A stretch of 27,920 nucleotides of DNA from Amphimedon queenslandica. Lineage: Eukaryota; Porifera; Demospongiae; Haplosclerida; Niphatidae. Made by a program: the position numbers and the translations under genes. Shown here piece by piece: positions 10,810-19,275 of the stretch (the stretch's first letter is position 1; each line of letters opens with the position of its first letter). Where the stretch lies: positions 114,412-142,331 of the forward strand of contig NW_003546340.1 in the NCBI RefSeq assembly GCF_000090795.2, in the 5' to 3' direction. Below the pieces are notes generated by a model. The model saw only the letters and a list, made by a program, of their open reading frames with translations, made no database searches and was not told where the DNA came from.

Positions 10810-11785
10810 TTAATAAGCGAATGTGTTTCTAATCAATTTCCTGACAGTTCCAGCCATCGTCTCTGCTGGTAGTTCGTAATATATCTAGTTATAAATAGTT
10901 ATTAAGTACATGCCCACACACCCACCACTCACTCTGTGTAGGTAAGGTTGTAACGAGAGGAATCTTGTCTCAAATACGTTAGCATGATTGTCACTGGTTG
11001 GGTTACGAGGAACGTAGTCTGGTCTACTCGTAATGCGTCCAATGTGAAGCACCTAAAATAAACAAACAAACAAATAAATAAATAAAATAATAATAACAGT
11101 ATTACTATATCTGCTAATTCTTCAGTTAGTCTTTTTTGATGCTGTATGAGTTCTATGAAATAAATATAAATAAATAGATATATAGATTTAAACCTATTAA
11201 AAGTAGGCGTGTCTTACCTGCATCAGTGCTAGGCTCAACCACATGCAAAGTGAGCTGCCATGTCTCCCAGTTACTCGTTTCGGCCGGTAACAACCAGCGA
11301 GGTTTCTTACGCTCGTAAAACTCTAACGATATCTAATTTTTGAAAAAAAGAAACTTTAATACAAAGACCAGGCCCTCCCTTACCTTCCCCATTCTTGACC
11401 CCGCCCCTTGTTGACAGAGCGATGAGGCGAACCCATGGACCTCTCCTGCTATCCAGTGGTCCATGTCGTCCCCTGAGAGTCTCACGTATGTGAACTCCAT
11501 TGAAGTACAGTCAGTGTCTTCTACACCGACAGAACCAACAGAGAATGTGCCAGGGTTCTGTGGATTATAAGTGTACTGAAGGAAGAGAAAGGCATTGATA
11601 AACAAGACTGATAAATCTTAATTTTACTTTTCCAGTTGATCTGTGGAGCAGTATGGTATGGAACACTGCTTTGGCTGCATCTACAACTTGAGCAGGCGTC
11701 ACGACCTACAACAGTCAGTAAGAGGGTCCCTTATCCCTCCTCTATCAATACTTACTAGATCAAATGAGTGGAATCTGGTGTTCAT
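10810..11785 (-). CDS. ATG101: Autophagy-related protein 101 (ATG101)
   Basis: Seven exons (5' to 3'): 11785-11756, 11705-11628, 11575-11384, 11332-11218, 11152-11106, 11052-10933, 10884-10810. They give 218 residues, the same length as human ATG101. Diagnostic stretches: FHTILLHRSTGKY, FSVGSVGVEDTDC, MEFTYVRLSGDD, ISLEFYERKKPRW, WETWQLTLHVVE, DYVPRNPT, FLSLQPYLHR and AGTVRKLIRNTF. ATG101 is a HORMA-fold partner of ATG13 in the ULK1 complex that starts autophagy in the cytosol. The 47-nt exon 5 (ELIQHQKRLTEELADI) is easy to miss: without it, exons 4 and 6 do not join in frame. The exposed WF-finger, Trp-Pro-Phe in human, reads Trp-Leu-Leu here (residues 113-115). The start is the ATG of a 10-codon first exon. 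A perfect NRF-1-type site lies about 100 bp upstream. Confidence 0.96.
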
Positions 11786-12022
11786 CTTGTTTGCTTGCTG
11801 ACTCAGCAACTAGCCAACTATACTTTCGTGGGAATAGTTAATAGTTAATTAATAACAGACTCAATAGAGCATAGGAAGTTCTACTGCGCATGCGCAGTAT
11901 GTCACTCTTTTTAACTATGAACTTCATAATGTTCAAATGTTGTATTTTCTTTTATAAAATTTGTAATAATAATAAATTAATAATAATAATAATAGTCTCT
12001 GAAATAATTAGCTTTACAAAGT
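11786..12022 (-). promoter_or_regulatory. ATG101 upstream region / SRPRA 3' flank
   Basis: 237 bp separate the SRPRA stop from the ATG101 start, so this stretch must hold the SRPRA 3' UTR and the ATG101 promoter. It contains the GC-rich NRF-1-like palindrome at 11882-11899 and an (AAT)n tract near 11965-11995. Confidence 0.55.
11882..11899. promoter_or_regulatory. NRF-1-type palindromic site
   Basis: TACTGCGCATGCGCAGTA is an 18-bp perfect palindrome containing TGCGCATGCGCA, an exact fit to the NRF-1 consensus YGCGCAYGCGCR. It stands out sharply from its AT-rich surroundings. It lies 97 bp upstream of the ATG101 start codon. Confidence 0.75.
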
Positions 12023-13595
12023 CTATTTCAAAAGGGCTGCAACAACAGCCTGCACATTAAGAGTACGAAGGTCTTGATAAGTTTGTCCAGTACCCACGAA
12101 CACTATGGGCTGTCCAGTAGTGTAGGTCATACTAATGGCAGCACCCACCTGTAGGAGGAGAGAGAAAAATAATTATTACAATAGATTAATCTTTATTCAT
12201 TATATTATATTAAAAACCTTGTCATCAATTGTATCAAATTTCGTTAGCACGATTCCGTCAATAGAGCGAGGATTCTGATCACTGGAATCAGCAAAATCAA
12301 TGAGAGCTCGATTGAACTTGACCAACTGATCGACGGCTTCATTCCCAACTAACGCCTCGCCAACAAACAACACGAGATCAGGAGAATTAACACGAATGAG
12401 CTAAAAGAGAAACATACAAAGTAGAAAGTGGATATCATTAAAGCATTATAAATTCTGTTTGCTACCTTAGCCAGTGAAACCATTAGTGGTTCATTGTCCT
12501 GCATTCTGCCAGCAGTATCCACAAGTACTACATCATACCTCTGCTGTCTAGCTATAAAATAAATATAATATAATACTGGCATTACCCACAGTCGTATAAC
12601 TAGGCTATACTCCTCTCTTTCTCATTCTCTTCTCTTACCAAAGTTCACTGCTTCCATGCAAATACTGGCAGCGTCTTTACCGTACCCTCGCTCAAAGAGG
12701 AGGACACGAGGGGGCCCTCCCTCCCTCTCTGGTGGATGGAGGGAGGATAGACGACAAGTGTGAGTCTTCAGCTGCTCAACTGCTCCTGAACGGAAAGTAT
12801 CACAGGCAGCAATCAGGACACGCAGACCATTCTCAAGGAGCCAGAAACAAATCTAAACAAGAAAGTTTATGATAAAGTATTTTTGGGCAACTTTAAAAAT
12901 TCATAAAAAATCCAATTTTGATCGGAATCAGCTCAAACTTGATATACAACATAAGAACATGTATATGCATCAGAAAAAATTATAAAAGTGGAAAATTCTC
13001 TCCTTTTCAATTTCGGCAAAATTTGGCCCGTGCCCTGTACTATAGTACAGGAACTTCAGCCTGATTTTTGAGTAACTTTTAAAAATCATAAAAAATCCAA
13101 TTGTGATCGAAATCAGCTCAAACTTGATATACAACATAAAAACATGTATATGTATCAGAAAAAATTATAAAAATGCAGAATTCTCTCCTAGCCATTTTTG
13201 ACAAAATACCCTGGACTATAGCTCATGGACATTTTTTTAAATCCACCAACTCAAAAACTGACAAAGACATGCTAGTCCTTTATTGTCTATTATACTCCTA
13301 TTTACTCTCAGCCTCCTTTCATGAGTACTCATGTGTATATACAAACCTTGGCAAGGTTGGTTGACTTTCCAACCCCATTTACTCCACAAAAGGTTACAAC
13401 AAAAGGCCTACCAGCTTCTTTAGCCTTCAAAGCATCTTGAAGGACATCAATACGTACCTAAGAGGAAGAGAGAATAAAAAGAGAGAGGGATAAAATGATC
13501 AAATACTTTAGGGGACAATATCTGGACAAGAGCCTCTTCAACACTTGATTTAACAACAGATTGTATACCTACATGTACATGTATTTTGAACAATA

Positions 13596-13628
<33 letters not shown>

Positions 13629-15322
13629 TAATAATCTATGTTAAGTCATTATTTTAAGTAGCTCACCACTAAACGTTCCAATTGTCTTTCCATCCAGTTT
13701 CCCAGTGACTGAGCTACACAGCTTATCCGCTATCTCTATGGCAACATTCTTTGCTGCAGAAAAGTCACAACCATCAAACCACGCCCCCAAAATACTAAAG
13801 TACGTACTTATCAAATGCTCTTTCATTTTCTCCATCACCGGACCAATTGATTCTGCAGTTATGACACGTCCAGCAGTGATAGACTTGAAGAGTGAAAAAA
13901 CTCCACCCCCACCACTAGTTAATTGATTAATAACCACTAGTTGATTATTTTTAATAAGGTACCTTTCTTTCGGAGTGTCTTGATCGACAGGTTGGAGCTG
14001 TCCTATCATACTACCTTTCAATGACAACTAAGAAAAAATTGAAAATAATTTTAAACTAATAATTTTTAGGTCTCACATCTTTCTCTTCATCGTGGTTTAC
14101 GCCATTAGTGGTGGGTGGGGCACCTCCAGAATAATCCAATGCCTTTGTGTCTCCTTTGCTTCCTCCAACCATCCACTGACGAGCCTCTTTAGTCTTTGGC
14201 TTACCGTTAGATGGTTTGACTGTCCTAAATCGAATAAAAGAGTTTTTTTAATTGCATAAACAACAATAATATTTATTTATTCACTTTTTTGAGGTAGTCT
14301 TGGTGCTAGACGATTTCTTCGTCTTGCTTGCAATTATTTTCCTAATCTTGTCACTATTTGGGAGTGACCCTGATGATGATGATAATGATGAAGTTGCATC
14401 AATTCCATTCTCTCCTTCTTCTCTTCCTCCAGTTTCCTCTTGAACATCTAATTACAAGACATAATTAAATATATATATACTCATGCAAGGATAATAATAC
14501 AATTATTATAGCTATTTTCTACACAACAGATGTATTTAGTGATTATAGTACAAAGCGTGAACATAAATAATACATATACACATACATTATCATGTGCTAC
14601 ATTGTACTACATTGTACATATCAATAAATTATCTCTTCATTTACCTTCAATTCCATTGATCTCTTCACCTATTTCTTCCTCCTCTTCCTCTTGGGGCTTT
14701 CCATTGAAAGGTTTCGTCACATTCTCTTTCTTTTTCGTTCCGTTCCAGTGCTTCATTTCACGTGGTTTCTGTCTCGACTGTCTGTCAGCTTCTTCAAGAG
14801 AAAACAATATATTCTATAGGAGAGAAAGAGGAAGTCACAATAATTGCCTTCTTTTTCGCTTACCTTAAATACATCCCCAAACTCGGAATACATGGAAGGA
14901 TTGAGTGGAGTAGAATTAGTGAGTCTATTCTTATACTTGTCCCTGAAAGCTAGCTGGACCTGCTCCATCAGTTTATCAAGATACGCTAGCTGAAGTATCT
15001 TCTGGTACACAACCTGAAAATAAAAATAAACAAAAAATAACATCAATTATGATGTCACTTGCTTACCACAAAGATCAGTTCAAATTCGTTGTCCAACTTA
15101 AACTGGAGCTTCAATGACTCGTGGTTGAATACATCCATACCTCCTCTTTCCTGAGAACAAAGCACATGATATTAATGGTACCTATATTGTACAATGTATG
15201 CTCACTTGAAGCAGTACAGTCTTAACCAGTGAATTGACGGCTGGAGTGAGAGAGAGTGCCGTCCCTTGAAAGTACCAAAGGACGATGCCTCCTTTAGTGA
15301 AAATAGTAAAGAGATCAAGCAT
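12023..15322 (-). CDS. SRPRA: Signal recognition particle receptor subunit alpha
   Basis: Fourteen exons (5' to 3'): 15322-15206, 15150-15067, 15013-14864, 14813-14645, 14447-14285, 14224-14077, 14027-13808, 13753-13667, 13568-13507, 13457-13347, 12852-12639, 12551-12466, 12400-12218, 12148-12023; 639 residues, close to human SRPRA (638). The N-terminal SRX domain (1-117) opens [16 protein letters not shown] and binds SRPR-beta on the ER. A charged, Ser/Glu/Lys-rich linker (118 to about 290) follows, then the helical N domain (MEKMKEHL onward), then the SRP-type GTPase. GTPase motifs: P-loop [39 protein letters not shown]. The protein docks ribosome-SRP complexes at the ER and hydrolyses GTP together with SRP54. 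The start matches the conserved N-terminus exactly. A repeat copy fills the 494-bp intron at 12853-13346. Head-to-head with LEO1. Confidence 0.97.
12873..13230 (+). repeat. Dispersed palindrome-centred repeat, about two units (copy 3)
   Basis: Sits inside the SRPRA intron at 12853-13346, in the same orientation as the copy at 829-1290. The intact palindrome core is at 13033-13051. Body words are shared with the other copies: CAGCTCAAACTTGATATACA, ACATAAGAACATGTATATGC, GAATTCTCTCC. The second unit decays near 13200-13230. Confidence 0.85.
13593..13632. repeat. (AAT)n microsatellite in SRPRA intron
   Basis: About 12 AAT units in the intron between SRPRA exons 8 and 9. Confidence 0.85.
13754..13807 (-). 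other. 54-nt frame-preserving intron in SRPRA
   Basis: Begins GTACGT and ends TTTTCTGCAG on the minus strand. It is a multiple of three with no stop, so the reading frame runs straight through. Splicing it out gives [16 protein letters not shown], which aligns with the human N domain; retention would insert 18 residues beginning after HLI. Confidence 0.75.
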
Positions 15323-15488
15323 CTTGTTTCTTAGATTCTCCCCTTTCTTTCCAGAGTTCTTTTTGTTCCTTCTTTTGGCTTTGATTTTACTTTCAATGAG
15401 TCATCTCTCGAGTTATTAAAATATTACGGTATCATGTACAATTATTATGGTAGGCGTGGTTTGGGCGTGGTAGCCACGTGTAAACAAC
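15323..15488. promoter_or_regulatory. Bidirectional promoter between SRPRA and LEO1
   Basis: 166 bp between divergent start codons. Contains two GGGCGTGG/GGCGTGG motifs (about 15452-15470) and an E-box CACGTG at 15475-15480, just before the LEO1 ATG. No TATA box was seen. Confidence 0.6.
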
Positions 15489-17396
15489 ATGGAGAAAGAT
15501 TTATTCGGGGAGGATAGCAGTGTGGAAGAGGACAGCAGCGAAGAGGAAGAGGTGAGGAGTCAAAAACTCAATAATATAACCACCTCCTTCTTATAGCTAA
15601 CGGCTAAGAAGAAGGTAGAAGGAAAAGGGAACGAAGAAGGCAGTGTACGAGGTGCTTCAACAAGCTCCACCTCCTCATCAGGATCCTCTAGTAAGAGTAT
15701 GAGTACAGGCCCTCCTTTATCTGTTTTTTAGGTGAACAAGATACTAAAGATGTAGAGGAGCCTATGAGCCATACCCAATTGGGCGGAGAACTCACTGACA
15801 GTCAATTCCCAGATACTCAAGATCTTTTCGGAGCCGATTCTTCTGAGTGAGTGTGTGGGTGTGGCTCAGCTCCTAATATTCTTTTTAGTTTATCAAGTGG
15901 AGGTAGCGATAAAGAAGATGAGAAGGTTCCTACTGAAGTCCCACCCACTGCATCAGAGCCTCAGCCTTCAACAATACCGGAATCTGCAAGGAACATTTTT
16001 GGAGACGAAGATGACATCTCTTCGTTAGTCCTTACATTTAACTCCTGACCACACCCTTTTCTTGTTAATACTAGATCCGATAATGATGAGAGTGGTGCAC
16101 TAATGGAGACACACCCACCAGAAGAACCACATCCTCCACAAGAAGAAGAGGAGGTCCCTAGGATTGAAGTAGAGATACCGCGGGTCTCTGCAGATCTTGG
16201 TACTGACCTACACTTTGTAAAACTCCCAAATTTTTTATCAATTGAGACGAGGTAAGGTTGAATATTACTCCTCCATTTTATTTGGTTAATCTTAGGCCGT
16301 TTGATCCTGTTCTTTATGAAGATGAAGGTGATGATGATGGAGATGTTCTTGATGAAGATGGCCGGGCTCGGCTTAAACTCAAAGTTGAAAACACTATCAG
16401 ATGGCGTAAGACGGTCAACGAAAATGGAGAAGAAGTGAAGGAGAGTAATTCACGTATTGTTCAATGGAGTGATGGAAGGCAAGCAGTTTACACACTCAAT
16501 TATAATAATATTCTTTCTCTCCTACAGTATGTCACTGTATCTAGGCAGTGAGATATTTGATATTCATTGTCAGCCATTGCAAAGAGAATATAGTCACCTG
16601 TTTGTGAGACAAGGTAAGAGAGAGGGTGAAGTAGTTGATTGATTTATTCTGTGCAGGTACTGGCCTGCAAGGTCAGGCCGTATTCAAGAACAAGATCAGT
16701 TTCAGGCCACACTCAACTGACAGTCAAACTCATCGCAAGATGACACTGTCTATTGCCGACAGGTTCTCAAGGGCACAAGTTTGTAGTACTACGTAAAGTG
16801 TGTGCAATTTTACTTTATCTTGTGTGATAGAAAATTCGTGTGCTGCCAGTGGTGGAAAAAGACCCTGAGTCAAGGCGCTCTGAAATGATAAAAGTAATAC
16901 TCTTATCCCCTCTCTCTCTCTTTTATTAGTTTTCTTAAAGGACGAGGAAAAGAAGCTAAGAGAATCTGTGAAGTTAAGAAGCCAGCAACAAAAAGTAAAG
17001 AAGAAGTTTCCACGCAGGGGACTGACTGCGTCTTACCTAGAGCCCGATATACTTATGGGTGAAGATGATGGAGTGAGTTAGAATCATTCGACTGGCCATG
17101 TGATTTACATTATTTCAGGAGAGTTTGTCTGCTATTAAATCATCTGTTAAATCAAGAATGAAGCAAGCAGTGAGCATCAATTTAGATCATATTATTATTA
17201 TTATTATTATTATTATTTTGTCTTGTAGGTTACAAGAGGAAAGAAGCCTTCTAAGAAAAGTATATTTTTGGCTTGAAACTTGTCGTTCAAATATTATTAT
17301 TATAGCGTCATCTGTGAAGAGAAGAGGAAGGAAAGTTTTAAGTGATGAAGAGGAGGAGGAGGAAGAGGAAGAAGAGGAGGAGGAGGAGGAAGAAGA

Positions 17397-17432
<36 letters not shown>

Positions 17433-17454
17433 AGAGGAAGAAAGTGATTTTTAA
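15489..17454 (+). CDS. LEO1: RNA polymerase-associated protein LEO1 (PAF1 complex)
   Basis: Thirteen exons: 15489-15551, 15597-15690, 15732-15846, 15889-16023, 16075-16251, 16296-16478, 16528-16613, 16657-16778, 16831-16893, 16941-17072, 17119-17169, 17229-17259, 17306-17454; 466 residues. The N-terminal third is acidic and disordered, with LFG and NIFGDEDD repeats typical of LEO1. The conserved core carries [90 protein letters not shown] and [12 protein letters not shown] basic [16 protein letters not shown] segment leads to a C-terminal run of more than 30 Glu. LEO1 acts in the nucleus with PAF1, CTR9, CDC73 and RTF1 on elongating RNA polymerase II and associated histone marks. One intron (16479-16527) uses a GC donor. 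Start: first ATG, matching the acidic N-terminus. Similar in overall design to vertebrate LEO1 but shorter in the acidic N-terminus. Confidence 0.96.
16479..16527 (+). other. GC-AG intron of LEO1 (49 nt)
   Basis: The exon ends GATGGAAG and the intron begins GCAAGC; it ends CTCCTACAG. Only this splice restores the conserved WSDGSMSLYLG reading. No nearby GT donor in the right phase does so. Confidence 0.85.
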
Positions 17455-17507
17455 CTGTCATTCTAATTATTATTCATTACTCAATGTTAATTAATTGAAG
17501 TAGGCGT

Positions 17508-17522
17508 GCCCGCATTGCGGGC
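17508..17522. other. GC-rich hairpin in the LEO1-to-membrane-protein gap
   Basis: GCCCGC-ATT-GCGGGC, a perfect 6-bp stem with a 3-nt loop, in the 109-bp gap after the LEO1 stop. It is followed by GGGTGTGGCTGG, another CACCC-like box just before the next gene. Function unknown. Confidence 0.5.
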
Positions 17523-17563
17523 TTGTTGTGGGTGTGGCTGGTAATTCGATAAAGAAGATAACA

Positions 17564-18647
17564 ATGAAGGAGCTATTTCTCATTTATTCGTTATATCTCT
17601 CGCTTCTAGCTACAAGTAAGGCTCCCAATAGTTAGTAGTGACCTTTATCTTAATGTTATAGTAGCTATCGGTACCGATGTAGCCCCCAGTAGTGATACAA
17701 TGGAGTCTTCAGAGTCAATTATCATGCTTTGTGAGTTATAATGCCTTCTTGCATTGTACTACTTCTAATAATTGTGTGTTGATGCTACTTGATATACATG
17801 TAATTCAATAGTATATCTGATTATGTTATTGTATAGATTAATTTAAGCATGTGATGGTTTTGAATTTTATTTGTAAAAGAGAAAATATACATAATTACTG
17901 ATACAAATACGTTTATATATGTACTAGCGCATGGACTCACTTATTCAAGCTATGCAGAATGTTTGTAGTGATATAATTGCGTTATAAATTGCTATAATCC
18001 TGTTTATGCTTGTATAATATATGTACCATCTTTAATTGCTTCCTCTCTCTCTTTTTCATATCTTTCCTCTTCCCTCTACAGCTCCATCACCTACATCAAC
18101 AGTGACACCCTCTCCCTCTTCAACCCCCTCTTGGCTCGATGAGCACCTTAGTCTAGTAATAGGAGTACCAACTGGGATTGGACTATGCATATTAATGTTC
18201 TTGGGGTGTCTCATTTACTGTGGTAAGGAGGAGAGAGGGAAAGAGAGAGAGAGAGAAAGATAAATACAGCAACAAAGAGTGGATATTTGCATTTGATATG
18301 GCTATCATTGCAGCCATGTATTGGGATAAAATGATTCTCATCCTTCTTCTCCTTTCTTTCCTTTTCCAGGAATATCAGCAGCAGTACATGCATGGAAGGA
18401 GAGGAGGGCCGCACAGGGTGATAGTTCGTACCACGGTTCTGGAGGTGGTACCAGATTCACTGGTGTCGCCGCTACTCCTCATGCCTCCTCTGCTTATAAC
18501 TCATCAGTAGCTTATAATACTTCGTCAGCTTTTGAACCAAGTGATGACACACTGCCAAGAAGAAAGAAAGGCTCCCATGGAAATCATGTTGATGATGATC
18601 CAAGCAGTTTAGCAGTTGATCCAACTGAGGATGTTTCTGGCGTTTAA
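17564..18647 (+). CDS. Small single-pass membrane protein with Ser/Thr stalk, no folded ectodomain
   Basis: Four exons: 17564-17615, 17662-17730, 18082-18222, 18370-18647; 179 residues, phases consistent (all phase 1). A signal peptide (about 1-21, MKELFLIYSLYLSLLATIAI) is followed by a Ser/Thr/Pro-rich stretch of about 40 residues that is a likely O-glycosylation target. A membrane helix (about 63-87, LSLVIGVPTGIGLCI...) leads to a tail of about 92 residues rich in Ser, Tyr and Gly, with a basic PRRKKG patch, ending EDVSGV (class I PDZ-ligand pattern). There is no Ig or FN3 domain, and the 351-bp intron 2 shows no hidden exon. It could be a receptor that lost its ectodomain, an adaptor subunit, or a mucin-like protein. 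Not recognised as a named family. Confidence 0.75.
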
Positions 18648-19275
18648 TTCCTTGACCATTTCTTCCTCCAGCTGCATAATTATACACACGTGACATGCAT
18701 ATTAACATCCCTCCTTCATAATTGCTTCACACTCTAATCAACATATTAATTGTGATAATAATGATATGAGAATAATAATAATAATAATAATAGTACTACA
18801 ATCATTATGATGATGTCTCAATTGTTTTTAGTTTTTTTTTCTGTCATTTTTATGGTTCTTTAATCCATTACTTTTATTTTAATATTATTGGATTACATTG
18901 GGTGAAGATTAACATGCATGTTTTCTAAAAAATTGTGATCAAAATGGGCTTAAATGAGCAGTGATATGTATCAGGAAGTACGACAAAATTAAGGTTCCCA
19001 CTGTTTAAAAAATGCTTATTTTTAGATGCCAATAGCTTTAAAAAACAAACAGAATTTGTTCAAACTCGCTATACATTTACATAGCTACAAAGAAGGAGGA
19101 ATGTATCAAAATATGTCATAAAAAATGAATAATATTGTAAAAATGTGATTGAAGGTGACAATGATCCACACACACAAACAATGATAAAAATTTTCAAAAA
19201 ATGTTTACATTTTACATCCACACATGTACAAGTCGGATTCGTGACGATCAAGTAGCATTAATTAATTGATTAATA
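18648..19275. other. Convergent intergenic spacer with a decayed repeat copy
   Basis: About 630 bp between the small membrane protein and the receptor on the other strand. Contains an (ATA)n tract near 18771-18793. At about 18945-19110 it has a degenerate match to the dispersed repeat body (GTTCAAACTCGCTATACATT, ATGTATCAAAATATGTCATA) without a recognisable palindrome. No gene was seen. Confidence 0.5.

Noticed and set aside
17125..17305. Continuous frame through LEO1 introns before the poly-Glu tail
   Set aside because: It translates an (ATT)n intron as poly-Ile; the spliced reading gives a basic segment continuous with the conserved core.
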